NCBI RefSeq assembly: GCF_023115355.1
Contig: NZ_CP096019.1
Span: 496,001 to 560,000 of the forward strand
Reading direction: 5' to 3'
From: Halocatena salina
Lineage (GTDB): Archaea > Halobacteriota > Halobacteria > Halobacteriales > Haloarculaceae
DNA: 64,000 nucleotides
Positions 52,721 to 61,148 of this stretch are shown piece after piece (positions within the stretch are counted from its first letter, which is position 1; each line of letters begins with the position of its first letter). A model generated the notes under the pieces. The model searched no databases. It saw only the letters and a program-made list of their open reading frames with translations, and had not been told where the DNA came from. The translations under genes were made by a program, and so were the position numbers.

Positions 52721-54358
52721 TCACGCGTCTTCGATGATGGCACGAAGGAGCTTCTGCTGTGCGATTCGGAGGTGGTGGTGGAGCGTCGGGGAGGAAACGC
52801 CAAGCGAATCGGCCAGTTCCTCAGCCGTCGAATCACGGGGCCATTCGAAGTACCCGCCGAAGTACGCCGAGCGGAGCACCGCCGCCTGACGGTCGGTAAG
52901 CGTCTCCACCAACCCCGTATCGGTCGTGACCGTTCGTTCGCCCTGTCGTTTTGCTTTTAAATATACGCCGGGAAACGAGTCGGTGAGCCGTTCGACAACG
53001 CCGCGGACGTCAGTATCAGTCGAAACTTCCCCAACCAGTTGTCCACGCTTGGGATCGACGGTGTACGACCGAACGCGACCGCCGGTTGCCGTGAACGTTC
53101 GTATCGGTGAACGCCGAAGCGTCAGTTCGAGCAAACACTCAGTGTTGTTCTCTCCAACGAACCGACTGTTTACTACCGCATCGGTAGTATCCGTCCGGTC
53201 GAACACCGCGTCGGGGGTGGTGTCGCGAGCGACGACGTAACACAGTATCCCTTCCTCGACTGGAACGACTCCGTTCAGCTCGAACGTACACGAAAGCGCC
53301 ACTGCGGTGGCCGGAAGGGGAGCATCTTTCGAATCGACGCCGAACGTCAGTTCGGTCACGGTATCGGCGAGCAGCCGTCGCTTTCGCTCGACTGCGGCCA
53401 GCGCGTGGCCGACCTGCGCACCCAATACTGTGAGAAGATCGCGTTCACCGGCACCGAATCCGTCCGGCTCCGTCCCGATACCGAGCAGCCCGCGAGGGGT
53501 TTCTCCACCGACGAGTGGAACCGCGATCAGGGTGGCTGTCGGCGTGTCCTTCACTCTGACCGCTTGCGCTTCGATCGCCGATGCCATGAGTTCCGGATGA
53601 TCGGACACCAATCGATCGATCATCTCGCGCTCGGCGCCAGCATGGGCCTGTGTGACCAGTCCGTCACCAGTCGTCTCGGCGGCCCACGCGAAGCGATACC
53701 CCTCCGTTTCGGCCAGTCTGGCGCATACGGCGTCGTGGATCTCCGAAGGAGCAGTGGCCGCCGCGAGCGCATCACCAACGTCCGCCGCAACCGACAGGGT
53801 TCGGTGGAGCTGTGTGGGCTGTTCCATCGGCTGGTGTTCGTTGGCGAACGTCGCCGCGATCTGCTCACGATCCGGGCGTTCGACGTACGGTTCCAGCGCG
53901 GACAGCCGATCGTACGCGGTGACGGCGAGGACGACCTGTGGATCGATTCCCTCGCGAAGCAGCCCCATCGCGTGAGTAGCCCGCAGTTCTCGGGTCGACA
54001 CCTCCCGAAAGCGATCATCGCCAGTCGCAGTCGAAGCCCTGTTTCCACACTCTTTGACGATCATCTGTATCCGTCGTTCAGAAACCGAAAACAGTGTTCT
54101 TTCAGCACCGTTCGATCGAGCGTACTTCTCGAAGGCGTGGGCAACCGCTGTTGGCAAAGCCGCTTCTCGATCTCCAATGTCGAGAAATCGCGTCCCATCG
54201 ACAGTTACGATGTCGTCCCGTCGTACTTCCACCACCTCGCTAGGCCGAAGTCCGACCTCTCCACACAGCCGAACGATGAGATCGCTCCGGTGGGTGCGCG
54301 TCGCCCGACGAAGACGATCGTATCCACCCTCACAGAGAAACCGAACTATCTCGGCCAT
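52721..54358 (-). CDS. Bat-type regulator: integrase-like domain + GAF + HTH_10
   Basis: 545 residues from ATG 54358; the frame continues to 54685 but overlaps acs2. Residues ~1-175 resemble a tyrosine-recombinase catalytic domain: GLRPSEVVEVRRDDI supplies the first Arg, STRELRATHAMGLLREGIDP the second, and ALEPYVERPD the Tyr, while the usual histidines are replaced. A GAF-like domain (~195-345, with FAWAAETTGDGLV, LIAVPLVGGETPRGLLGIG) follows. The C-terminal LTDRQAAVLRSAYFGGYFEW to LHHHLRIAQQKLL is HTH_10, as in the bacterio-opsin activator. It lies between the two acs genes and probably controls them. Confidence 0.8.
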   Translation of the reverse strand: MAEIVRFLCEGGYDRLRRATRTHRSDLIVRLCGEVGLRPSEVVEVRRDDIVTVDGTRFLDIGDREAALPTAVAHAFEKYARSNGAERTLFSVSERRIQMIVKECGNRASTATGDDRFREVSTRELRATHAMGLLREGIDPQVVLAVTAYDRLSALEPYVERPDREQIAATFANEHQPMEQPTQLHRTLSVAADVGDALAAATAPSEIHDAVCARLAETEGYRFAWAAETTGDGLVTQAHAGAEREMIDRLVSDHPELMASAIEAQAVRVKDTPTATLIAVPLVGGETPRGLLGIGTEPDGFGAGERDLLTVLGAQVGHALAAVERKRRLLADTVTELTFGVDSKDAPLPATAVALSCTFELNGVVPVEEGILCYVVARDTTPDAVFDRTDTTDAVVNSRFVGENNTECLLELTLRRSPIRTFTATGGRVRSYTVDPKRGQLVGEVSTDTDVRGVVERLTDSFPGVYLKAKRQGERTVTTDTGLVETLTDRQAAVLRSAYFGGYFEWPRDSTAEELADSLGVSSPTLHHHLRIAQQKLLRAIIEDA

Positions 54359-54467
54359 GTTTCGGATATAGCTAATAGAACGAAATAGTAATTCCGGAAT
54401 AGGGGCAGTAACGACTGTAAAGAATAAAATCACTCCGAGAAGAAGATCGAATCCGTTTCGGAATTCG

Positions 54468-56405
54468 CTACGTTTCCGAATCGTCGTGGCGTTCGAGTTC
54501 GCCGACGATCTCCGGATTCCGAAGCGCGCTAGTGTCGCCGTACTCCCGACCGGTGGCGATCGCAACGAGCATTCGACGCATGATCTTTCCCGACCGGGTT
54601 TTCGGAAGATCGGGTGTAAACACGATCTGGTCGAACGTGAGTTCCGGCCCAAATGTGTCCTCGACGGCATCACGCACCGCATCACGGAGCGGATCGATAT
54701 CCGTTCTGAGTGTCGGACTGACGTAAGCGTGAACGGCGGTCGTCAGCGGACGGTCGATACCGATGACGGCCGCTTCAGCGACGCCGTCGACTGAGACGAT
54801 CGCTCGTTCGATCTCGGTGGTCCCGATCCGCTGGCCATCGACAGTGAGACCGTCGTCGACTCGGCCCAGTAGGGTGATGTAACCGTCCTCATCCATCACA
54901 GCTTCGTCGCCCGGTAGATACATCCACTCCTCGCCCGCAGCGCTACGCCCCCACTCCGATGCGTCCGCGAGTTCGCGGGCCATCCCAGGCCACGGTGTCC
55001 GGATTGCGAGCAGCCCTCGCTCACCCGGTGGAAGTTCCTGCCGATCACTGTCGACGACCGCAGCTTCGACGCCGGGTAACGATGGTCCCGCTGAACCGGG
55101 TTTCATCACGTCGATCCCCGGCAGCGTCGAGACCAGAATTCCACCAGTTTCGGTCTGCCACCACGTATCGACGACTGGACAGTCTTCATCGCCGACGTGA
55201 GTGTAATACCACTCCCACGTGGAGGGATCAATGGGTTTTCCTACGGTGCCCAACAGCCGGAGGCTCGAAAGATCGTGCTCGTCGGGAGACGCCTCATCAC
55301 CCTTCATGAACGATCGGATGGCCGTCGGTGTCGTGTACAACACGTCGACAGCGTTGCGTTCGACGATCGACCAGATGCGGTCTGGATCGGGATGGTCGGG
55401 GGTGCCCTCGTACATGACGGTCGTGGTACCGAGCGCGAGCGGACCGTACACGACGTAGGAATGGCCGGTAATCCAGCCGATGTCTGCGGTGCACCAGTAG
55501 GTGTCTTCCGGAGTGATATCGAGTACGTCCTGTGCAGTCACTGCGACGTGAGCGAGATAACCGCCTGTAGTGTGGGTAACGCGTTTCGGTTCGCCGGTCG
55601 TACCTGACGTGTACAGCTGAAACAGAACGTCGTCCGTCCGACGGATGATAGGCTCGACAGTAGCTCCAGCGTACTCGGTAAGCAACGAATCGTAGCTGTG
55701 TTGGTTTTCACCGAGCGACGGCTCGCCGAGCCGTTCGACGACCACGGTGTCGTGGAGTTCGTGATCGAGAGCCATCCGAGCGTTGTCCGCTCGACGCTTC
55801 TGGTTGATCGCATCACCCCGACGGTAGTAACCATCACACGTGATGAGACACGCCGAATCCGCCCGATCCATCCGGGCAGCAAGCGCGTCTGCGGATAGCC
55901 CGGCAAACACGACGTTATGAGGCGCACCGAGGCGGGCACACGCCAGCATCGACGCGACCAGTTCGGGCAGTACTGGCATATAAAGAGTGACGACATCACC
56001 GGTTTCGACGCCGAGATCTCGGAGTGCCCCGGCGATCGCATTTACTTCCCGATAGAGATCTAGATACGTGTAGCTCCGCGTCTCTCCTAACTCACCTTCC
56101 CACCGGAGGGCGAGCCGGTTTTTCCGCGCGTCGAGATGACGATCGAGACACTCATAGCAGGCGTTGAGCCGACCGCCAGTGTACCAATCGAACGGGGGAT
56201 CATCCCCTGCTCGAACCGACTCGTAGGATTCGTACCAATCGAGTACGTCGGTTGCCCTATCCCACGACGTATCGGCCGTTTGGGATCGGAAGTCCCGATT
56301 CACACGGTTTGCCTGCTCGCGGAACGACACCGGCGGCTCGACCGAATCGTCGGCCTCCATCGGTGTGTCGATAGGCCGTACCGCCGGAAAAGGATTGGCC
56401 TCCAT
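54468..56405 (-). CDS. Second acetyl-CoA-synthetase-like protein (AMP-forming)
   Basis: 645 residues from ATG 56405; ATG 56360 (630 residues) is equally possible, and the two starts sit in a short direct duplication (both TPMEA). It follows the Acs pattern through DTWWQTETGG, GRVDDGLTVDGQRIGT and KTRSGKIMRRML with the catalytic Lys. The A3 loop reads YTSGTTGEPKRVTHTTGG, with Arg in place of the usual Gly after PK. Parts are nearly identical in DNA to the first acs 4 kb away. It may use another short acid or act as a regulated paralogue. Confidence 0.88.
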   Translation of the reverse strand: MEANPFPAVRPIDTPMEADDSVEPPVSFREQANRVNRDFRSQTADTSWDRATDVLDWYESYESVRAGDDPPFDWYTGGRLNACYECLDRHLDARKNRLALRWEGELGETRSYTYLDLYREVNAIAGALRDLGVETGDVVTLYMPVLPELVASMLACARLGAPHNVVFAGLSADALAARMDRADSACLITCDGYYRRGDAINQKRRADNARMALDHELHDTVVVERLGEPSLGENQHSYDSLLTEYAGATVEPIIRRTDDVLFQLYTSGTTGEPKRVTHTTGGYLAHVAVTAQDVLDITPEDTYWCTADIGWITGHSYVVYGPLALGTTTVMYEGTPDHPDPDRIWSIVERNAVDVLYTTPTAIRSFMKGDEASPDEHDLSSLRLLGTVGKPIDPSTWEWYYTHVGDEDCPVVDTWWQTETGGILVSTLPGIDVMKPGSAGPSLPGVEAAVVDSDRQELPPGERGLLAIRTPWPGMARELADASEWGRSAAGEEWMYLPGDEAVMDEDGYITLLGRVDDGLTVDGQRIGTTEIERAIVSVDGVAEAAVIGIDRPLTTAVHAYVSPTLRTDIDPLRDAVRDAVEDTFGPELTFDQIVFTPDLPKTRSGKIMRRMLVAIATGREYGDTSALRNPEIVGELERHDDSET

Positions 56406-56424
56406 CGGTGTCCCGGCCGGTAAT

Positions 56425-57393
56425 TCACCGGAAAGAGATGGCGTCGAATCGGGATGCGATGATCGGAACGAACGAACGCCGCTGGATGCAGACGAACCCG
56501 GCGAGAATCGTGAAAAAACCACACGCCGTGAGCGGATCGATCAGATCACCCAACAACAACCATGAGAGAACCGTAGCCGAGACCGGTTCGAGGTACCCGA
56601 TGAGATTGATCTGTGTCGGACCGATCCGATCGAGCAGTTCGAAATACAGAAGAAACGCCCCCGCACCAGTGACGATTCCGAGGTACACGAGGGAGATGCC
56701 AGCAATCGGTGTCCACTGAATCGCTGCCAGTGATTCGCCGCGAACGAGACCAGCGACGAACAGCAACGCTGAGCCGATGAGCATCGCCCACGCTTGTACC
56801 GTCCGAGGCGGAAGCGACGTCTCGATAGGTTGAGTCAACACCGCTCCAAGCGCGAAGCAGACGGCACCGAGAAACACCGTCGCAACGCCGATCCCATCTC
56901 CTGTCAACAGCGCGCCCGGGTCCAAGGCCAAAAATCGCACAGCTAACGACTGCCCGACACCCTCGGGCACGCCCGGTTGGGCGACGAAAAACACGCCCAG
57001 AAATCCGAGGGCAAATCCGACGAAATCCATCGACGTCACCTGATTGTCAAGCAGTCCAGCCGCGAACAACGCTGTTAACACTGGACCCAGGCTGACGATC
57101 ACCGCTGCGATCGGACCACTGACGTGTTGTTGACCGAGATACAGAAACGCGTGGTGGCCACCGATGAGAAAGCTCCCAGCGATTCCGGCGACTAACCACT
57201 CCCTGTGGGAGCGGGGATACCACTGTGGTGTCGAATACCAGGCGTAACCGAGCACGACGACGCCCGCGATGAGATACCGCAGTGCTGCGAACTCGATCGG
57301 TGGAAAATATCCCAGCCCGATATCGATCGCCACAAACGAACTTCCCCACAGCGTACCGAGAAGCAAAAATGCCCCGACCAGCTGTCGTCTCAT
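56425..57393 (-). CDS. EamA-domain (DMT superfamily) transporter
   Basis: 322 residues with ten hydrophobic helices in two EamA repeats: LLLGTLWGSSFVAIDIGLGY opens the first and GAVCFALGAVLTQPIE the second. The end YLEPVSATVLSWLLLGDLID is the conserved last-helix motif. Members export amino acids or other metabolites; the substrate is unknown. It lies 19 bp upstream of acs2 on the same strand and may be cotranscribed. Confidence 0.88.
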   Translation of the reverse strand: MRRQLVGAFLLLGTLWGSSFVAIDIGLGYFPPIEFAALRYLIAGVVVLGYAWYSTPQWYPRSHREWLVAGIAGSFLIGGHHAFLYLGQQHVSGPIAAVIVSLGPVLTALFAAGLLDNQVTSMDFVGFALGFLGVFFVAQPGVPEGVGQSLAVRFLALDPGALLTGDGIGVATVFLGAVCFALGAVLTQPIETSLPPRTVQAWAMLIGSALLFVAGLVRGESLAAIQWTPIAGISLVYLGIVTGAGAFLLYFELLDRIGPTQINLIGYLEPVSATVLSWLLLGDLIDPLTACGFFTILAGFVCIQRRSFVPIIASRFDAISFR

Positions 57394-57551
57394 TGGCTAT
57401 CACTCCGATAGTGGCGAGAGCACACGCCCTCGCCGATACGACGTAGTGAACGGATCGCGTTCATGGAAAATATTGTAGAGTAGTGTATGATATAGCTGTT
57501 GGTTGAACTGTGGTACGATAAATGCTGATTATATCGATTGTATGTATAAGA

Positions 57552-58064
57552 TCAATCGAGAAGGCGATCACGCATCGTTTCCCGAGAGATCTGTTGTAGC
57601 GGCTCGTGACCGTCGAGCAGCGTGCTGATCGTGTACGTGGAGATCGTTCGTTCGACTCCGTCGAGACGTTCGAGTGTGGTGATGAGGTCCTCAACCATTT
57701 CGGGATCAGACAGTTGTGCGATCACGAAGAAGTCGGTGTCGCCCGCCGTGAAGTAAACGTGGGTGATACCGTCGATGTCGGCGAGTTTCTCACCGAGTGG
57801 CTCGTAGGTATCTTCCTCATAACCGGCAATGATCTGAATCACAAACGTGATCTCAAAGCCAAGCGCCTCAAGATCGATGTCGTAATGATCGTTGCGTATG
57901 ACCTCCGCTTCCCGGAGCTGTTTCAGTCGGTAGTTCACGGTCGAAAGGGGGATTCCAGTCACCTCCGAGATGCGATCCGGGCTTCGGGTTTCCGTGTCTG
58001 CGATGGTTTTCAAAATATCGATGTCCTTTTCATCGACGTCCATATCCGTATCTGGCTGGTCCAT
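57552..58064 (-). CDS. Lrp/AsnC-family transcription regulator
   Basis: 170 residues. The N-terminal winged helix is DEKDIDILKTIADTETRSPD ... GIPLSTVNYRLKQLREAEVI. The RAM-like ligand-binding domain includes FVIQIIAGYEEDTYEPLGEK and GDTDFFVIAQLSDPEMVED. The last ~25 residues are a family extension. It is transcribed toward the EamA gene, so it may regulate that transporter; the 158-bp gap between them contains a TATA-like ATTATATCG. Confidence 0.9.
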   Translation of the reverse strand: MDQPDTDMDVDEKDIDILKTIADTETRSPDRISEVTGIPLSTVNYRLKQLREAEVIRNDHYDIDLEALGFEITFVIQIIAGYEEDTYEPLGEKLADIDGITHVYFTAGDTDFFVIAQLSDPEMVEDLITTLERLDGVERTISTYTISTLLDGHEPLQQISRETMRDRLLD

Positions 58065-58626
58065 CTCTCAAATCTTTCGTCCGGTATTGAACGACAATAC
58101 AACGACCGGCCGCTCGTGGGGATTACGAGCAACCACTCGAAAAGTATTCAGGCATTGTCGATCGATGACCGGCGAAACGACGGAGGTACGCCGCCAACGA
58201 GGGAACACAGGGCTAATTTGCCATGGTCCGGCGACCGTTCCTAGGGGGGATGTGTATAAAGGAATTCGTTAGGATCTAGTGGCGATTTGATCACTAGTAA
58301 CAGTTATCGGTCGATCACCTGATTCCTGACAATGAATTTTTATACCTGTATAGTAGCTCTGTGAGAGATGATAATGAAATTTTGATTAGTTTGGTGTTAG
58401 ATAATTAACTAGAAAACCGTGGGATGTAGGAGAGTCAATACATTAGTCCTGACGAGAGATAGAAGAGCTGTATAGTAATGTTCTATGTCCATCTGAGTAG
58501 TAACGTTTATAATATATGTGTTTGAATATGGTTGTACTGGGAAACTCCACGATCGATTTGCCGACTTCCGGTGTGGATCAGTTCGGCAAAAAATCGTCAA
58601 CGTGGGATTCGTCCCAGATGATACCC
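58065..58626. other. AT-rich intergenic region with long leader of the first acidic peptide
   Basis: About 560 bp with no supported gene of its own. GTATAAAGG near 58254 is a TATA-like element of unclear target. TTTATAATATATG near 58507 is the best promoter for the peptide gene, giving a leader of about 85-90 nt. CTAGTG (58276) recurs inverted as CACTAG (58292). The octamer TCCACGAT is at 58546. Confidence 0.5.
58603..58616 (+). promoter_or_regulatory. Hairpin TGGGA-TTCG-TCCCA in the leader of the first acidic peptide
   Basis: A perfect 5-bp stem with a TTCG loop ends 10 bp before ATG 58627. As RNA it would carry a UUCG-type loop. It sits where ribosome access would be affected. A second, unrelated hairpin is at the matching place before the paralogous peptide gene. 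Confidence 0.45.
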
Positions 58627-58848
58627 ATGAAACGAGCTATCCACGTTGCGTTGGCCGCGTTCATGCTGTTGGGCATGATCGCGGGGGCCGGCGCGACACC
58701 CGCTATGGCAGAGAGCACAGACGTCACCTACGACGATGACAACCACGGCGTCGACAACGACGGCGTCGATGTCGATGATTCCTCCAACGTTATCATCGAC
58801 GATAGCGAAGACAACGACTTCCTAGACCTCGGCTTGGATATCCTGTAA
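58627..58848 (+). CDS. Secreted Asp-rich 73-residue peptide, copy 1
   Basis: 73 residues from ATG 58627. The Sec signal (MKRAIHVALAAFMLLGMIAG to TPAMA) is nearly identical to that of the second copy at 60927. The mature part, about 45 residues, is dominated by Asp with Asn, Val and Gly (VTYDDDNHGVDNDGVDVDD) and ends LDLGLDIL. No Cys, lipobox or anchor is present. The conserved leader with a fast-changing acidic mature part suggests a secreted peptide family; Ca2+ binding, surface association or signalling are guesses. Confidence 0.65.
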   Translation: MKRAIHVALAAFMLLGMIAGAGATPAMAESTDVTYDDDNHGVDNDGVDVDDSSNVIIDDSEDNDFLDLGLDIL

Positions 58849-59019
58849 GGTGTAGGGAGCCTCGTTCCATCTCGTTGACGCTCGTGATTACCTCCGTTTC
58901 GTGCCGGTGAGAGCTACGTCTGCGCTGGTCGTTTGTTACCGACCCACTCAACAGGTTCTCGGGCAGTGTATTATATGCTGTGATTCTCTAACACCGGTGA
59001 CTGGCCAGTGTCGGAGCTA

Positions 59020-60081
59020 TCAGTACTCTTTGGTCTCGACGAGTCGTCGCGCAATACGGTGGGCACCACGTGCAGCGGCAGTTGTCGGTTCTTCGGGAGC
59101 GATCACCACGATATTCCGTTGGAGTTCCGTGCTGAGTCGGTCCTCGAACGCTTTACCCAAGCCAGGGACGACAGCCATATCACCGGTAAGGACGATCGGC
59201 TTCTCCAAGGTCCGTTTGTAGATTTTGATGGAACGACTGGCAAGGCGGGGGAGAAACCCGTTTGCGATTTCGTCGACGGCTTTCTCAACGTATCGATCGA
59301 TTGCGTCGCTCACCCCGTGTTCGACAGTGGATTCGTGGATCGGTTTCCCGGTGCTGGTGGCACTGTCAGTAAACGGTCGAAAATCGTCGTGATCGGTGCG
59401 TCCTTCTTTGTATTCTCGTGCCGTGGTCCGATCGATGTGAACCCGACCTTGAGTTCTTTCCTCGACGTTGTTGATGATCCATTTATCGACCTCAAAGCCC
59501 CTGACCGATCCCGTCGAAAATCGTGCTAGCTGCTCTCCACGACGATACACGCATCCTTCAAGATTCGTCGATCCTGCATTGATCGCAATAAAGATCCGAT
59601 CGAGCGCATCCAATCCGCTTTCAAACACCGGAATCGAGCCGCACAATGCCATCGGATAGCCACAGAGAAGACGCTCACCGATGCTCTCTTCGACGATGGT
59701 GTCGAGCATCGTCGCTCGGTTGTCGAACGAGGGGATCGCATACACCACGACGCTGTTAGACGGAAGCTCGTTCGCCCGAGCAAACGCATCAAGAAACGAA
59801 TGCGTTACAGTGGCCCGCTCGTCGGTCAGCTCCGATTGGAGCATGAACTGCGCTCGGTCAGGGTACTCGGTCGCCGCTCGGTCGCCGTAAACAGTTCGGC
59901 GCTTGCCCGTCAGCACGTCCTGATACGTCGCCGAGCACGTCAAAGCCACCTCCGTTTGAACGGTGTCGTCCACCGACCGAGCAGCGACCGTTCGAACGCC
60001 ACCGACAATGAGACCGACCGGGGTTGGGACATCCCCTCCGTCTTCACTCGTCCCACTCGCGGACGCATTCTCTTCGAGCAT
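59020..60081 (-). CDS. Actin-like ATPase (MreB/ParM/salactin-like)
   Basis: 353 residues. The actin-superfamily layout is visible with substitutions: PTPVGLIVGGVRTVAARS takes the phosphate-1 place, IFIAINAGSTNLEGCVY the phosphate-2 loop (usually DxGGGT), and KPIVLTGDMAVVPGLGKAF the adenosine motif. ALCGSIPVFESGLDAL and KWIINNVEERTQG fill the connecting regions. Such proteins polymerise with ATP for cell shape or DNA segregation. Salactin of Halobacterium is the closest concept I can name, without a search. It lies between the two acidic-peptide genes, on the opposite strand. Confidence 0.65.
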   Translation of the reverse strand: MLEENASASGTSEDGGDVPTPVGLIVGGVRTVAARSVDDTVQTEVALTCSATYQDVLTGKRRTVYGDRAATEYPDRAQFMLQSELTDERATVTHSFLDAFARANELPSNSVVVYAIPSFDNRATMLDTIVEESIGERLLCGYPMALCGSIPVFESGLDALDRIFIAINAGSTNLEGCVYRRGEQLARFSTGSVRGFEVDKWIINNVEERTQGRVHIDRTTAREYKEGRTDHDDFRPFTDSATSTGKPIHESTVEHGVSDAIDRYVEKAVDEIANGFLPRLASRSIKIYKRTLEKPIVLTGDMAVVPGLGKAFEDRLSTELQRNIVVIAPEEPTTAAARGAHRIARRLVETKEY

Positions 60082-60159
60082 ATCGATCCATTGGTTCTGG
60101 TGGGAGGTATTTCGACCTTTTGTAAATTATGTGTATGTTCTCACATTCCGACGCACACG

Positions 60160-60582
60160 TCAATCGATTTCAATAAGTAAATAAAGTGATCCAAGTAGCA
60201 TTGCGATATCACCGCGCCACGCGTGAAGGAATCCCCAAACTCCGTAGCGTTCGGCGTCTTGAACCGGAAATACCCAGATGCCGTGACCAACGAGAATCGG
60301 AATCTTCGTTGTGACAATCGCACCGAAAGCGATCAACAACAGAAACACGGCAGCCAATCGCGTTGCAAGCCCAACGAGTACAGCACCGCCCGCAATAACC
60401 TCAATCACTCCCACAACGGTAGCTGTGGTTTGGGGGACGGGAAAGCCCATCGTGGCAAAACGCGTTGTGCCAAGTATCCCTGGGAACAGCAGTTTTTGTA
60501 TTCCTTCTGTAATGAAAACGCCACCAACTAACAGCCTGATGAGGATCAGAGATGCCGGTCCCTGAGTACCTAACTTCGCCAT
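60160..60582 (-). CDS. DoxX-family membrane protein
   Basis: 140 residues with four hydrophobic helices. The DoxX start ILIRLLVGGVFITEGIQKLL and the helix VVGVIEVIAGGAVLVGLATR are characteristic. The family is tied to thiosulfate/quinone and oxidative-stress functions in some organisms but is mostly uncharacterised. The stop lies 78 bp from the actin-like gene start and both are on the minus strand, so cotranscription is possible. Confidence 0.88.
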   Translation of the reverse strand: MAKLGTQGPASLILIRLLVGGVFITEGIQKLLFPGILGTTRFATMGFPVPQTTATVVGVIEVIAGGAVLVGLATRLAAVFLLLIAFGAIVTTKIPILVGHGIWVFPVQDAERYGVWGFLHAWRGDIAMLLGSLYLLIEID

Positions 60583-60926
60583 GCATCACGTCCTCTCGTC
60601 TCCAGATTAAACGTTTTCCATACCATTCACTATTGTTCTCGTTTAATGTAATTGTTGATATGTTACGAATGCACTTCATTATGGATAAGTGATACACCAA
60701 TAACAGTGGAAATCGGACTATCGACGCCGTGCAGTCAAGTATGAGATGACAAAATATATTCACATCAGGTAGTAACGTATCATGATAAGTTAAATTGAAT
60801 CGATTGTTTCATTACTATCAGTCGAAGAAATATTTATTGCAGATGTGCTCGAATGAATATCTGCTGGGCGAGCAGTCCACGATTCCCTCATTGGAGGGAT
60901 CATAGTGGATCCCAGTCCATATACCC
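60583..60926. other. AT-rich intergenic region with the leader of the second acidic peptide
   Basis: About 340 bp with no gene. AAATATTTATTG near 60828 is a probable TATA box for the peptide gene, giving a leader of ~70 nt. GCAGAT (60840) recurs inverted as ATCTGC (60858). The octamer TCCACGAT is at 60876, and two overlapping hairpins follow. Confidence 0.5.
60884..60913 (+). promoter_or_regulatory. Two mutually exclusive hairpins in the leader of the second acidic peptide
   Basis: Hairpin A pairs TCCCTC (60884-60889) with GAGGGA (60894-60899) around ATTG. Hairpin B pairs GGGATC (60896-60901) with GATCCC (60908-60913) around ATAGTG. They share bases 60896-60899, so only one can form. ATG 60927 is 13 bp further, which would suit attenuation-like translational control. 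Confidence 0.45.
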
Positions 60927-61148
60927 ATGAAACGATCTATCCGCGTTGCGTTGGCCGCATTCATGCTGTTGGGCATGATTGCGGGAGCCGGCGCGACACC
61001 AGTTGCAGCGCACGGTTGCTCAGGAGACGATATCAGTGACGATGATGATGTCGATGTCGATAATAAAGGCGGTAACGTCGTCGTTGATTACGAGGACCGT
61101 AGCGACGACGACGGCTTCGACGATAAGGATTTCTTCGACATCGTATAG
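60927..61148 (+). CDS. Secreted Asp-rich 73-residue peptide, copy 2
   Basis: 73 residues, exactly the length of copy 1. The Sec signal (MKRSIRVALAAFMLLGMIAG to TPVAA) shares all but a few residues with copy 1 and the DNA is correspondingly close. The mature part differs: HGCSGDDISDDDDVDVDNKG, then VVVDYEDRS and DGFDDKDFFDIV. It has one Cys near the mature N terminus, which copy 1 lacks; the Cys is not in a lipobox. A T-run terminator follows. Function is unknown. Confidence 0.65.
   Translation: MKRSIRVALAAFMLLGMIAGAGATPVAAHGCSGDDISDDDDVDVDNKGGNVVVDYEDRSDDDGFDDKDFFDIV

Noticed and set aside
53405-54388. 327-codon open frame antisense to the Bat-type regulator
   Set aside because: Low-quality composition and no domain; the opposite strand has GAF and HTH_10 features.
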